Part shown: piece by piece, positions 18,501-28,090 of the stretch
Position numbering within the stretch: position 1 is the first letter of the stretch
How the letters are laid out: every line of letters begins with the position of its first letter
DNA from: UBA1926 sp036732005
Lineage (GTDB): Bacteria > Planctomycetota > Phycisphaerae > Phycisphaerales > UBA1924
Length of the DNA: 64,000 nt
Assembly (NCBI GenBank): GCA_036732005.1
Contig: DAINDF010000008.1
Span: forward strand, 102,612-166,611
Direction of reading: 5' to 3'
Translations under genes and position numbers: made by a program
Notes under the pieces: generated by a model
Seen by the model: only the letters and a program-made list of their open reading frames with translations
Database searches by the model: none
What the model was told of the DNA's origin: nothing

Positions 18501-19380
18501 CCTGGCATCGCCGAGGCCGGCGCCCGCGGCGCCCGACCCGCCCTCGGGTGTTCGGGCGGGGCTGTGCGTGCTGGCGAGCGGGTCGGCGGGGAATTGCTCG
18601 CTGCTCCGGGTCCGGGCCGACGGGGGCCGCTGGCAGCGCACGATCCTGATCGACGCGGGGCTGAGCCCGACGCGGACGCGTCGCCTTCTCGCGGAGCGCG
18701 GGGTGGCGCTGGGTGAGGTCGACGACATCGTGCTGACCCACCTGGACCAGGACCATTTCCACCCCGGGTGGCGGACGGTGCGGGACTGCCGGGCGACACT
18801 CCGGCTGCACCGGCGGCATGTGGCGAGCGCGCAGGGGCGGGGCTCGCTGCTCCGGCGGAACGAGCCGTTTGAGCGGGAGGTGCAGCTCGCCGAAGGGGTC
18901 GCGTTCGAGGCGGCGCTGGCCAGCCACGACGATCTCGGGGTGGCGTCGTTCCGGTTCTCCTTCCCGTGCGCGGGGACGCTGGGGTTCGCGACCGACCTGG
19001 GTCGCGCGACGGGGGGCCTGATCGAGCACCTGCGCGGGGTGGATGTGCTGGCGATCGAGTCGAACTACTGCCCACGGATGCAGGAGGCGTCCGGGCGACC
19101 CGCCTTCCTGAAGAAGCGGATCATGGGGGGCTCGGGGCACCTGAGCAACGAGGAGTGCCGCGAAGCGGTCGCGCGGATCGGGCCCGGGGCGGAGGTGGTG
19201 CTGCTGCATCTTTCGAGGCAGTGCAACACGCCCGCGCTGGCGTCGGCGCCCCACGAGGGCGCGCCCTACCGCCTGACGGTCTCGAGCCAGACCGAGCCGA
19301 CGCCGTGGGTCTGGATCCGCCCGACCGAGGGGCGGGCGCCGCGATCGCTGTTCGACACGGTGGGTGGGGCGGCGGGATGA
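18487..19380 (+). CDS. Metallo-beta-lactamase-fold hydrolase (YycJ/WalJ-like)
   Basis: 297 residues. The order of motifs is that of YycJ-type MBL-fold enzymes: VLASGSAGNCSLL near residue 28, ILIDAGLS near 52, the metal-binding LTHLDQDHF near 82, SNYCPRMQ near 190 and GHLSNEEC near 215, ending with LLHLSRQCNTP. In the canonical fold the motif is HxHxDH; here it is THLDQDHF, so one His is replaced. The ATG at 18487 is preferred over the GTG at 18475 because GTGAGG stands 6 nt before it. It overlaps lpxA by 14 bp and the next gene by 4 bp. The substrate is unknown. Confidence 0.82.
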   Translation: MAWRDLASPRPAPAAPDPPSGVRAGLCVLASGSAGNCSLLRVRADGGRWQRTILIDAGLSPTRTRRLLAERGVALGEVDDIVLTHLDQDHFHPGWRTVRDCRATLRLHRRHVASAQGRGSLLRRNEPFEREVQLAEGVAFEAALASHDDLGVASFRFSFPCAGTLGFATDLGRATGGLIEHLRGVDVLAIESNYCPRMQEASGRPAFLKKRIMGGSGHLSNEECREAVARIGPGAEVVLLHLSRQCNTPALASAPHEGAPYRLTVSSQTEPTPWVWIRPTEGRAPRSLFDTVGGAAG

Positions 19381-20204
19381 CGCGGGAGCGGCGAGCCAAG
19401 CCCGGGGACGCGCCGCGCCGGGCCGACCGCCTGGGCGTGACCCCGCGGGCGGGTGCGGTCAAGCGTGAGTCGCTCGGGGGCCTGGCCCGCCGGGTGTTCG
19501 GGCTGCACCGCCGGGCCGAGGTCGAGGGCGTGCGGTACCGGGAGCGGCACCTGACACCCCTGGACCGGGCGCTGTCGGCACGCGGGAAGGGGTGGAAGCA
19601 GTACGAGGTCCGGTTCCCGACGGGCCGCTCGATGTCGATCCGGGCGACGGCGTCGCGCCGGTACGCGGACCTGATGGATGTGCCTGAGTTGCGCTCGCTG
19701 CGGGCGGTGGAGAAGGTCTTCCGCCCGGGTTGCCGGGTGCTGATCCTGGGGTGCGGCACGGGGGCGCTGGCGGCGAAGGTCTCGGGGTGGATCGGCCCGT
19801 CCGGGGGGATCGTCGCGGTTGAGCACGACAACGAGTCGATCCGCTTCGCGCGCCGGCGGTACCCGCTGCCGCACGCGAGTTTCGAGCGCGGGGGCCTCGA
19901 GACGCTCGCGGGCGAGGTCGACGGGGCGTTCGAGATCGTCGTGCTCTGCGAGGGGTGGCTCCGCGGGGCGGAGGACACGGGAGCGGCGGTGGGCGAGGCG
20001 TGGCGCGTGACGGGCGAGCGCGGGCGGCTGGTGATGATCGGGGACCGGAGCAACGAGCACTTCCTGAGGCTGGCCGAGTTGGGCGCGGGGCGTGCGTCGC
20101 GGCTCACCCCGACGGACGGCGCGCCGATGGTGGTGGTGATCCCGCGTCCGGCGCGTCGTCGCGAGCAGGAGGCGGGGGGAGCCCCGGGGGAGGGCGGGGC
20201 GTGA
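19377..20204 (+). CDS. SAM-dependent class I methyltransferase-like protein
   Basis: 275 residues. The SAM-binding motif I is VLILGCGTGALAAK near residue 123, followed by IVAVEHDNESIRFARRRYP, whose acidic residue fits motif II. The N-terminal ~110 residues are basic and unassigned. The start ATG overlaps the MBL-fold gene stop (ATGA), so the two are translationally coupled. The target (RNA, protein or small molecule) cannot be told. The C terminus is a Gly/Ala/Arg-rich tail. Confidence 0.75.
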   Translation: MTRERRAKPGDAPRRADRLGVTPRAGAVKRESLGGLARRVFGLHRRAEVEGVRYRERHLTPLDRALSARGKGWKQYEVRFPTGRSMSIRATASRRYADLMDVPELRSLRAVEKVFRPGCRVLILGCGTGALAAKVSGWIGPSGGIVAVEHDNESIRFARRRYPLPHASFERGGLETLAGEVDGAFEIVVLCEGWLRGAEDTGAAVGEAWRVTGERGRLVMIGDRSNEHFLRLAELGAGRASRLTPTDGAPMVVVIPRPARRREQEAGGAPGEGGA

Positions 20205-20248
20205 GCGCCCCCCCGGAACCGGTCCGGCGGGTGGTCTAGGCTTGCCGG

Positions 20249-20734
20249 ATGGACCACGACCGCGAGCCCGTTGAACACCGCAGCGATCTTGGAAGCCCGA
20301 CGGACGCGGACGCGTACTCCCACGCGCCCGCGGACTCGCGGAGCACGGGCGACCCCGAGCGGACGCGCCGGTTCGCGCTGGAGTGCGCGAGGCTGTTCGC
20401 GGACGACAAGTGCGAGCACATCGTGGTGCTCGATGTCCGGGGTCGGAGCCAGGTGACGGACTATGTGGTCGTCGCCTCGGGGACTTCCGACCGGCAGATG
20501 GCCTCGGCGATCGACGACGCGGTAGAGCTCGGGGGCGAGCAGGGCTTCCCGGCTGTGCGCACGAACCGCGACACGCGGTCGACCTGGCTGCTGGCGGATT
20601 TCGTCGATGTGATCGCGCACCTGTTCGAGCCGAACACGCGGGCGTTCTACGACATCGAGATGCTTTGGGGGGACGCACCCAGGGTGGACTGGCGCCGCCC
20701 GGGCGACCCCCGGCGCGACGGGACGGACGGATGA
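20249..20734 (+). CDS. rsfS: Ribosomal silencing factor RsfS
   Basis: Binds ribosomal protein L14 and blocks subunit joining when nutrients are low. 161 residues with an unconserved polar N-terminal ~45 residues, then the DUF143 domain: HIVVLDVRGRSQVTDYVVVASG and TWLLADFVDVIAHLFEP with the conserved RAFYDIEMLWGD at the end. The match is clear. The stop overlaps the start of aroB (ATGA), coupling the two. Confidence 0.92.
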   Translation: MDHDREPVEHRSDLGSPTDADAYSHAPADSRSTGDPERTRRFALECARLFADDKCEHIVVLDVRGRSQVTDYVVVASGTSDRQMASAIDDAVELGGEQGFPAVRTNRDTRSTWLLADFVDVIAHLFEPNTRAFYDIEMLWGDAPRVDWRRPGDPRRDGTDG

Positions 20735-21903
20735 GCGGGTCGGCGCGGCGGGTCCGGGTCGAGCCTTCGAGCGCCCCGGCGTACGAGGTCCGCGTCGGGT
20801 CGGGGGTCGCGCGGGCGTTCGCGGGGGAACTCGCCGGGCTGCTGGGCGTGCCCGCGGGCCGGCTGTTCGCCGTGGTCGACGCGGGGCTGCCGGCCTCCTG
20901 GGTCGACGGCGTGCTGGGCGCGTACGAGGTTGCGGGATGGGCGGTCACGCGGTGCGTGGTCGCGCCGAGCGAGCGGGCGAAATCGCTCGAAACGCTCGGG
21001 GGCGTGCTGGCGGCGCTGGCGGGGACGGGGCAGGAGCGCCGCGAACCCGTGCTGGCGCTGGGCGGGGGGATCGTGGGCGATGTGGCGGGGTTCGCGGCGT
21101 CGGCGTACCGGCGCGGCGTGCCCGTGGTGCAGTGCCCCACGACGCTGCTCGCGGCGGTGGACGCCTCGGTGGGCGGCAAGACGGGGGTCAACCTCGCGCT
21201 GCCGTCGGGGGAGCTGCTCAAGAACATGGCCGGCGCGTTCCACCAGCCGAGGGCGGTGCTGGCGGATGTCTCGGCCTTCGCGTCGCTGGGCGAGCGGGAG
21301 TTCCGCGCCGGGCTGGCCGAGTGCGTGAAGCACGGGCTGATCTCGGCGGACTGGGGGGACGAGGGGCTGCTCGCGTGGACGCTTGGCTCCCTTGAGCGGA
21401 TCATGTCGCGCGAGGAAGAGGCGCTGGTCGAGTTGGTCGCCCGGAATGTGGGGGTCAAGGCCCGGGTTGTGGGCGACGACGAGCGCGAACTCTCGGAGAC
21501 GGGGGGTCGGGCGCTGCTGAACTTGGGACATACCTACGCCCACGCGATCGAGACCCTGGCCCACCTGACGCCGGACGGCGACCCGGCCCACGCCCCGCTG
21601 CATCATGGCGAGGCGGTGGCGCTGGGGCTGATCGCGGCGGCGGCGTGCTCGGCGTCGATGGGGCTGGTCGAGGCCTCGTTGGTCGGGCGTGTGCGCGCGG
21701 GGGTCGCCGCGTGCGGGTTGCCCGTCGCGATCGGGGGGCTGCCGGATGACGGGACGCTGATCGCGCGCATGCGGCACGACAAGAAGGCGTCGGGGGGCCG
21801 GCTGCGGCTGACGCTGCCGGTGGGCGAGGGGCGGGCGCGGCTAATCGCGGACCCGCCCGAGGCCTCGGTCGCGGCGGGGTGGTCGGCGATCCGCGCGGGG
21901 TGA
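20731..21903 (+). CDS. aroB: 3-dehydroquinate synthase
   Basis: Second step of the shikimate pathway, converting DAHP to 3-dehydroquinate with NAD and a divalent metal. 390 residues. NAD-binding ALGGGIVGDVAGFAAS lies near residue 110, followed by QCPTTLLAAVDASVGGKTGV. Metal and substrate residues are in GLAECVKHGLI near 197, LNLGHTYAHAIE near 265 and the HHGEAVALG motif near 292. The start overlaps rsfS by 4 bp. No terminator was found in the next 177 bp. Confidence 0.95.
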   Translation: MSGSARRVRVEPSSAPAYEVRVGSGVARAFAGELAGLLGVPAGRLFAVVDAGLPASWVDGVLGAYEVAGWAVTRCVVAPSERAKSLETLGGVLAALAGTGQERREPVLALGGGIVGDVAGFAASAYRRGVPVVQCPTTLLAAVDASVGGKTGVNLALPSGELLKNMAGAFHQPRAVLADVSAFASLGEREFRAGLAECVKHGLISADWGDEGLLAWTLGSLERIMSREEEALVELVARNVGVKARVVGDDERELSETGGRALLNLGHTYAHAIETLAHLTPDGDPAHAPLHHGEAVALGLIAAAACSASMGLVEASLVGRVRAGVAACGLPVAIGGLPDDGTLIARMRHDKKASGGRLRLTLPVGEGRARLIADPPEASVAAGWSAIRAG

Positions 21904-22080
21904 TCGGGTCAGACACGGACGGCGCTTGCGTGACCCCCCGGAGTTGGGTTGGGCGTTGTGCTTTCAAGGTGATTTCGGACGCGGGCCGATAACCGGTCCG
22001 TTGAGCATTCGTCTGGCTCGGCGTTAGTGCACACGACCACTCGGGGCAGTCACCGGTCGGCCGGGGGCGGGAACGGGCGC

Positions 22081-23520
22081 ATGCGGACGATCGCGATCAT
22101 CAATCAGAAAGGCGGGTGCGGGAAGACGACGACCGCGATCAACCTCGCCGCGGTGCTGGCGTCTCGAGGTCGGCGGACGCTGCTGGTGGACCTTGACCCG
22201 CAGGCGCACTGCGCCGCGGGGCTGGCGGTGCCGCTGGAGCAGATCGAGATGGACATCGGGGACGCGATGCTTTCGGTCGTGGAGCGGCCCGTGGATGTGG
22301 AGCGTCTGCTGTGGCGCGTGACGCGGAACCTGGACCTGGCGCCGAGCCGGACGAAGTTGGCGGGGCTGGAGGCGACGCGGGGTGGGCTGGCGTCTGCGGC
22401 GGAGCGGGAGCGGCGGCTGGGGATGGTGCTGGCGAGCATCGGCACAGGGGCGGGCGGGGAGCCGTTCGAGTTCTGCGTGATCGACTGCCCGCCGAGCATC
22501 GGGCTGCTGACCTACAACGCGCTGACGACGGCGGGCGAGGTCTTGATCCCGGTGGAGACGAGTTTCTTCAGCCTCCAGGGGGCGACGCGGCAGGTGTCGA
22601 CGATCCGTTCGCTGGGCCGGCGTCTGGGGACGAAGCCGGCGACGCGGATCCTGGCGACGATGCACGACGAATCGCACGCGCACGCCCGGGAGCTGCACGC
22701 GGAGCTGGGTCGACGGTTCAGCGCGGCGATGACGCCCGTGACGATCCGGCTGGACCCCCGGCTTCGGGAGTCGGCGTCGTTCGGGCAGGCGATCATCGAC
22801 TACGACCCGGCGAGCACGGGCGCGGAGGACTACCGGGCGCTGGGTGAGTGGGTGTGTCAGCAGGGCGGGGCGGGGTCCGCGGCTGAGGTCGAGGTCCGCG
22901 AGGACGCGGCGCCGCTCGGGTCGCGTGCGAGCGCGGCGGGCGCGCGGCGGGTGGCGAGGCCGTTGCGGGCGGCGGATCGGGCGGACTCAGTGGGCGTGTC
23001 GCCGGGGACGGCGGAGTTGTCGGCGGGAGTCGAGGCTGAACTGCCCGGGGTCGAGACGCCCGCGGCGCTGGATGTGATGAGCCGGGTGGAGGACCTGTGC
23101 CGGCGGGCGCAGGCGTTGACGAATCGGACACGCGAGGCGGAGCCGGCGGAGGATCTCCGCGTCCGCGCGGCGAGCGGGTCGCTGCGGCTTGTGGAGCAGA
23201 AGTTCAGCGTGGACCGGCGGGAGAAATCGGTCTCGCGGCTGTACGGCGTGCGTCGGTCGGGGGGGAAACTGCTGTTCGTGCAGCCGATCGAGGTCGGGCT
23301 GGATGTCCGCGTGGCGGGCGACTTCAACGGTTGGAGCGCGACGGCGATGCCGATGCGACGGAACGAGGCGTTGGGGGTGCACGAGTTGACGATCCCGGCG
23401 CTGCCGTGCCGGATGCGGTACCGGCTGGTGGTGGACGGGGTGTGGGGCGAGGACCGCTTCAACCCGCGCCGCGAGCCGAACGAGTTTGGCGAGATGAACA
23501 GCGTCATCGAACGCGACTGA
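22081..23520 (+). CDS. ParA-family ATPase fused to a C-terminal CBM48/AMPK glycogen-binding domain
   Basis: 479 residues. Residues 1-260 are a ParA/MinD-type ATPase: deviant Walker A KGGCGKTTT at 10-18, LLVDLDPQAHCAAGLAV and the switch FCVIDCPPSIG. A ~120-residue Ala/Glu-rich linker follows. Residues about 385-479 form a beta-rich domain with VRVAGDFNGWSATAMPM and MRYRLVVDGVWGEDRFNP, which is the CBM48/AMPK1 glycogen-binding fold. Joining a partitioning ATPase to this fold is unusual. The ATG at 22081 directly precedes the first strand. The degenerate partner at 23574 follows after 53 bp. Role unknown; positioning of a glycogen-related or other cargo is an inference. Confidence 0.85.
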   Translation: MRTIAIINQKGGCGKTTTAINLAAVLASRGRRTLLVDLDPQAHCAAGLAVPLEQIEMDIGDAMLSVVERPVDVERLLWRVTRNLDLAPSRTKLAGLEATRGGLASAAERERRLGMVLASIGTGAGGEPFEFCVIDCPPSIGLLTYNALTTAGEVLIPVETSFFSLQGATRQVSTIRSLGRRLGTKPATRILATMHDESHAHARELHAELGRRFSAAMTPVTIRLDPRLRESASFGQAIIDYDPASTGAEDYRALGEWVCQQGGAGSAAEVEVREDAAPLGSRASAAGARRVARPLRAADRADSVGVSPGTAELSAGVEAELPGVETPAALDVMSRVEDLCRRAQALTNRTREAEPAEDLRVRAASGSLRLVEQKFSVDRREKSVSRLYGVRRSGGKLLFVQPIEVGLDVRVAGDFNGWSATAMPMRRNEALGVHELTIPALPCRMRYRLVVDGVWGEDRFNPRREPNEFGEMNSVIERD

Positions 23521-23573
23521 GACAGAGGCCCCACGATCGCACGGCCCAAGGCGATCGGACACCGAGGACGAGG

Positions 23574-24857
23574 ATGGAACACCACAGCGGACCCGGAGGG
23601 CTCGGGCACCGAGCCCGGTTGCGGCTCGTCGACCCGGAAGCGGTTGAGGTCTGGGAGCCGGACCCGGCGGATGTCGCGGGGGAGATCGACGCGATGGACG
23701 CGTTGGTCGAGTTGTTCATCGGTGAACAGAGCGGTGATGGCGCGGGGGACCCGGGCTCGATCGACGAGGACGGGTTGGGGGGCGAGATCGGGGAGACCGC
23801 GTCCGGGGCGCCGGCGCTCGAGGCGCTGATCACGGGGCACCTGCCGGTGCGTGGCGCGGTATGGGTGCGGGCGTACGCGGCCCGGGTGGCCTCGACCACC
23901 GGCGGCCCGGTGGCGTTGGTGCGTGTGACGCCCGAACGGACGAGCGTGGAGTTGATCGGGTCTTCGGCGGAGGCGGACCCGGTGGCGGAGATCGGGACGG
24001 CGATCCGCGCGGCGGCGTGCGCGGCGGACCGGTTCCTGCTGCACTTCGACGAGTTGGACCAGGCGGGGATGATCCACGCGGGGGCGCTGGACACGGTGAC
24101 GATCCTGAGCGGGGCGGACGAGCCGGCGATCGTGTCGGCGTACCGGCTGATCAAGTCGATCGTGGAGGAGGGGGAGCCCTCGGCGGGGGTCGGCATCGCC
24201 ATCGTGGGGGCGGACGCGGCGAGCAGCGCGCGCGCGAGCACGCGGCTGGTGCAGGCGACGCGGCAGTTCCTGGGGATGGACCTGGCGGTGCGCCCCGGCG
24301 TGGCGCGGGTGCAATCGGCGGCGACGACGCTCCTGGGGCACACGGACCGCCGCCTCGAGCCCTCGGAGGTGCTCTCGCTGATCGTGGACGGGGCGGAGGC
24401 GCCCGCGAGCCCGGCGGCTCGCCCCGCGACGCGGGCGGGGGAGGCGGCGGTGAGCCCTGCCCCGGTGGCGACGAGCGGGGCCTCCTGCGTCCCGCACGGG
24501 ACTCCCGGGCTGAGCGCGGTGGTGCGCGGGCTGCGCGCGTTGGGGCTGCCCTGCCCGGTGGCGCCGGCGGTGGAGTTGGCGATGGACGGGGAGGGAGGGC
24601 TCCACCTCTTGGCGTGGTGGAGCCCGGAGGCGGCGTCGGCGCTGATGCGCGCGGCGGCGTGGGCGAAAGTCAACATGCCGCTGCTGGTCAAGGTCTGCTC
24701 GGGGCTCTCGGGCGAGCAGGGGCCCCCGACGCTTCACCTGGTGTGCACCGATGCGGGGATCGCGTCGGGCCTGCACGGGGTGAGCGCGGCGGTGCACCTG
24801 GCGATGCCCGCGGGTGAGGCGACGACGCCGGGATGGATCTGCGGCCGAGTGAACTAG
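23574..24857 (+). CDS. Degenerate ParA/FlhG-like protein, partner of ParA-CBM48
   Basis: 427 residues. The middle (about 165-265) keeps the order of a MinD/FlhG ATPase C-terminal half: a TVTILSGADEPAIVSAYRLI segment, then GIAIVGADAASSARAS, then QFLGMDLAVRPGVARVQSA. There is no Walker A motif, so it probably does not hydrolyse ATP. The start ATG has GAGG six bases upstream. It lies 53 bp after the ParA-CBM48 gene and is probably co-transcribed with it. Function unknown; a non-catalytic partner is likely. Confidence 0.65.
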   Translation: MEHHSGPGGLGHRARLRLVDPEAVEVWEPDPADVAGEIDAMDALVELFIGEQSGDGAGDPGSIDEDGLGGEIGETASGAPALEALITGHLPVRGAVWVRAYAARVASTTGGPVALVRVTPERTSVELIGSSAEADPVAEIGTAIRAAACAADRFLLHFDELDQAGMIHAGALDTVTILSGADEPAIVSAYRLIKSIVEEGEPSAGVGIAIVGADAASSARASTRLVQATRQFLGMDLAVRPGVARVQSAATTLLGHTDRRLEPSEVLSLIVDGAEAPASPAARPATRAGEAAVSPAPVATSGASCVPHGTPGLSAVVRGLRALGLPCPVAPAVELAMDGEGGLHLLAWWSPEAASALMRAAAWAKVNMPLLVKVCSGLSGEQGPPTLHLVCTDAGIASGLHGVSAAVHLAMPAGEATTPGWICGRVN

Positions 24858-24910
24858 GCACTGCCTGGAGGATCGACCGGCTCCGGGCCCCGCGCCCGAC
24901 AGGCCCTCGC

Positions 24911-26695
24911 TCAGGGTTCGGGCCTCCCGGGGGGCGACCCGGGCGTCACGCGGTAGGCGCGGACCGTGTCTTGACCCTTGTCGAGGCGGAACTCGGCGGT
25001 GGTCTCGATCGGCGTGGCGGCGAGGCCCGCGTCGGCGAAACGCTGGGCGGGCGCGGGCTGGCCGGGCATCGGGGGCTCGACGACGAGGATGGTCCACTCG
25101 GAGCCCTCGGCGGCGAGTTCGGCGGTGAGTTCGGGGAGTTTCGGCGCGATGTGGGGATAGCCGTCGACGAGGGGCATGCCGGGGCCCCGGTAGACGCGGA
25201 CGGGCTGTCCGGCAGCGGCGTCGATCGCGCCGGTCCAGAAGTCAAGGGTGGCAAGGCGAGCGGGGTCGACCCCCTGGGCGGCGAGGAGTTCGGCCATGAA
25301 GGCGTCGGGGGATCGCCAGTCGTAGCCCGCGCGGTCGCGGGCGAAGCCGTACCACACGCCTTGACCGACGGCGAGGGCAATCAGGGCCGTCCACGCGGCG
25401 CGGGCGAGGGGCACGCGTACGGGGAGATCGCGAAGGGCGGCGGCGAACCACATGCCGCCGAGGAGGGCGACCCCCGGGAGGACGGGGAGGACATAGCGCT
25501 GGGTTCCGGTGCCCGCGACGGAGTAGAGGACAAAGCCCAGGGCGATCCAGCCCAGGACGACCCACCATCCCGGCGCAAAGCGTGGGCGGTCGCGCACGAG
25601 CCAGACGGCGGCGATGATGGCGGCGATCGAGCCGAGGCCCGCGCCGTAGGCGAACGCCTCGAGGTTGCGGACGGGGCTGGCCGGGACGAAGGGCTGGAGG
25701 TTGGCGGCGGATTCGCGGGCGGCGTACATCTCGACGACTTCACGGCCGACATCGCGCTCGAGGGCGAGGCCCCAGAGCCAGAGGGCGGCCATCCCGGCGA
25801 GCGGGCCGAGCAGCACGCCGGAGCGGAGGAAACCCGCGAGCCAGGCCGGTCGGGTCGAGAGCCGGGCGAGGAGGAGGAACGCGGTCCCCGCGGTGAGGGC
25901 GTGGATCAGGATGCCGAGGATGTCGCGGTAGTCGCGGATCTCGCGGGCGGTGAAGAGCCAGGCGGCGAACGCGGCGGACGCGACGGCGGAGGCGATGAAC
26001 AGGGGTGCCCGCGGGCGGGGCCTGCCCGCGAACGCGCCGTGGAGGAGGACGCCCCCGAGCGTCGCGACGAGCATGGTGGCGAACCCGGGGGGACCCTTGA
26101 CCAGGCCCGCGGCGGCGGCGGCGAGCGCGCCGAGCGCGATCGCGGGGATGTTGGTGCGGCGTCGCGCGAGGTGCGTGCGCCAGGCGGCGGAGAAGGCGGC
26201 AATCCCGACGCCGGTGCAGGGGAGGAGGAGGATATCGAGTTCGCCGATGCGGCTGGCGCGTGCGGTGAGAATGCCGGTGGCGGTGAAGGCGGCGCCCCAG
26301 AAGGAGGCGGCGCGGGCCCACCGGTCGGTGGCGTCGGGCGTCTCGTCATCGGGAGAAGGGGCGAGCAGGACGCGGGCGGCGAGGTAGGTCGCGAGGACAC
26401 CCAGCCAGCCCGCGAGGGCGACGGCGAGGCGGAGGTCGAAGAGGGCAACGGCCTCGCCGCGGAGGGAGGCGAGGGCCATCTGGGCCCAGTAGAGCATGGG
26501 CGGCTTGGCGAGATAGGGCTCGGCGTGGACGGTGGGCGTGACCCAGTTGGCGGCGCGGTGCATCTCCTGGGCGACGACGAGGCGGATGGACTCCTGCCAG
26601 TTGGTGAGGCCGTGGGAGGTGAGGCCCGGGAGGTAGGCGACGGCGCAGAGGGCGGAGAGGATGAGGAGATGTCGGAGGGTTCGTCCCCGGCGCAT
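24911..26695 (-). CDS. ArnT-like (GT39/GT83 family) membrane glycosyltransferase
   Basis: 594 residues with about a dozen membrane segments. The first periplasmic loop reads LTNWQESIRLVVAQEMHRAA then YLAKPPMLYW, which matches the dolichyl/undecaprenyl-phosphate mannosyltransferase pattern; the usual acidic catalytic residue in this loop appears here as a Glu in NWQES. The enzymes move a sugar from a polyprenyl phosphate carrier to lipid A or protein outside the inner membrane. The C-terminal ~150 residues are soluble. The ATG at 26695 sits just before the first membrane helix. It ends tail to tail with the ParA partner gene. Acceptor unknown. Confidence 0.8.
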   Translation of the reverse strand: MRRGRTLRHLLILSALCAVAYLPGLTSHGLTNWQESIRLVVAQEMHRAANWVTPTVHAEPYLAKPPMLYWAQMALASLRGEAVALFDLRLAVALAGWLGVLATYLAARVLLAPSPDDETPDATDRWARAASFWGAAFTATGILTARASRIGELDILLLPCTGVGIAAFSAAWRTHLARRRTNIPAIALGALAAAAAGLVKGPPGFATMLVATLGGVLLHGAFAGRPRPRAPLFIASAVASAAFAAWLFTAREIRDYRDILGILIHALTAGTAFLLLARLSTRPAWLAGFLRSGVLLGPLAGMAALWLWGLALERDVGREVVEMYAARESAANLQPFVPASPVRNLEAFAYGAGLGSIAAIIAAVWLVRDRPRFAPGWWVVLGWIALGFVLYSVAGTGTQRYVLPVLPGVALLGGMWFAAALRDLPVRVPLARAAWTALIALAVGQGVWYGFARDRAGYDWRSPDAFMAELLAAQGVDPARLATLDFWTGAIDAAAGQPVRVYRGPGMPLVDGYPHIAPKLPELTAELAAEGSEWTILVVEPPMPGQPAPAQRFADAGLAATPIETTAEFRLDKGQDTVRAYRVTPGSPPGRPEP

Positions 26696-26726
26696 GGTTC
26701 GAGGGTAGGTTGCGGGAGGGGTTGAA

Positions 26727-26757
26727 CAAAACGCCCCCGCACGGGGTCGGGGGCGTT
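26727..26757 (-). terminator. Rho-independent terminator of pgk
   Basis: Read on the minus strand: AACGCCCCC, 10-nt loop, GGGGGCGTT, then TTGTT. Perfect 9-bp stem (26730-26738 with 26749-26757) placed 27 bp after the pgk stop and before the ArnT-like gene. Confidence 0.8.
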
Positions 26758-26783
26758 GATCCCGTGCTGTCGTTCGGCGCGGC

Positions 26784-27989
26784 TCAGGCGTTGTCGAGGA
26801 TGTCGACGGCGACGAAGGCCTTGCCCTGGAGCATCTCGAGGCTGGCGCCGCCGCCTGTCGAGACATGGCTCATCTTGTCGGCGGCGCCGAACTCCTCGAC
26901 GGCGGCGGCGGAGTCGCCCCCGCCGACGATGGTGGTGGCTCCGGCGGCGGTGGCGTGGGCCATGGCGTCGGCGATGGTCTTGGTGCCGACGCGGAAGGGC
27001 CGCCACTCGAAGACGCCCATGGGCCCGTTCCAGACGACGGTCTTGGCCTTGCGGATCATGTCGGCGTAGTGGGCCTGGGTCCTGGGGCCGATGTCGAGGC
27101 CCATGAAACCGGGTTTGATGTGGTCTTCGAAGACCTCGATGTCGCCCAGATCCTCGCTGAACTCGGTGGAGCAGACATGGTCTGTGGGCAGGTGGAGCTC
27201 GACATGGTGCTTGGCGGCGAAGTCGATCATCTGCTTGGCGGAGGCGAGGTGCTCGGTGTCGATCTTGCTGTTGCCGGTCTCGTGGCCGAGGGCCTTGACG
27301 AAGGTGTAGGCCATCGCGCCGCCGACGAGGATGTGGTCGGCCTTGTTCATGAGGTTGGTGATGGCGGGGAGCTTGTCGGAGACCTTGGCGCCGCCCAGGA
27401 CGACGACGAAGGGGCGGGCGGGCTCGGCGAGCTTCTCGGCGAGGTACTTGACCTCCTTCTCGACGAGGAAGCCGACGACGCGGGGCTTGCCGGGCATGGC
27501 GCGGGGGACGGCGACCATGCTCGCGTCCTCGCGGTGGCAGGTGCCGAAGGCGTCGTTGACATAGACCTCGCCCAGGGCGGCGATCTTCTCGGCGAAGGCG
27601 GCGTCGCCCTTCTTCTCGGCCTTGTGGAAACGGAGGTTCTCGAGCACGAGCACCTCGCCGTCCTTCATCGCGCCGACGGCGGCGGCGGTGGCGGCGTCGG
27701 TGCAGTCGGTCGAGGGGAAGGCGACCGGCTTGCCGAGCAGTTCGGCGAGGCGGTCGGCGATCGGCTTGAGCGACTCGCCCGCCTCGTAGCCCTTGCCCTC
27801 GGGGCGGCCCAGGTGGCTCATGCAGATCGCGCGGCCCCCGCGCTCGATGACGCTCTGGATCGTGGGCAGCGCGGCGCGGATGCGGCGGTCGTCGGTGATC
27901 CGGCCGTCGTGGAGGGGGACATTGAAGTCGACGCGGATGAGGACGCGCTTGCCGGCGACATCAACGGACGCGATGTTCTGCTTGGGCAT
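26784..27989 (-). CDS. pgk: Phosphoglycerate kinase
   Basis: Glycolysis: transfers phosphate from 1,3-bisphosphoglycerate to ADP. 401 residues, usual length. Signature RVLIRVDFNVPL near residue 14, SHLGRPEGKG near 58, VLENLRFHKAEKKGD near 110, and the nucleotide-binding GGGDSAAAVEEFG near 355 with STGGGASLEMLQG at the end. Two adjacent ATG codons start the gene; the second (27989) has AGGAG at 7-nt spacing and was preferred. The gene follows the atp cluster but a strong terminator lies between them, so it has its own promoter. Confidence 0.96.
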   Translation of the reverse strand: MPKQNIASVDVAGKRVLIRVDFNVPLHDGRITDDRRIRAALPTIQSVIERGGRAICMSHLGRPEGKGYEAGESLKPIADRLAELLGKPVAFPSTDCTDAATAAAVGAMKDGEVLVLENLRFHKAEKKGDAAFAEKIAALGEVYVNDAFGTCHREDASMVAVPRAMPGKPRVVGFLVEKEVKYLAEKLAEPARPFVVVLGGAKVSDKLPAITNLMNKADHILVGGAMAYTFVKALGHETGNSKIDTEHLASAKQMIDFAAKHHVELHLPTDHVCSTEFSEDLGDIEVFEDHIKPGFMGLDIGPRTQAHYADMIRKAKTVVWNGPMGVFEWRPFRVGTKTIADAMAHATAAGATTIVGGGDSAAAVEEFGAADKMSHVSTGGGASLEMLQGKAFVAVDILDNA

Positions 27990-28090
27990 CATGGGGCTCC
28001 TGTTGCTCGCGTTCGTCGTGGGGCGAACGGCGAGGAATCCTAGAACTCCGGGGCGATCGGTGGACGCGGCGGGGCTCGGTTGGGGCGCAG

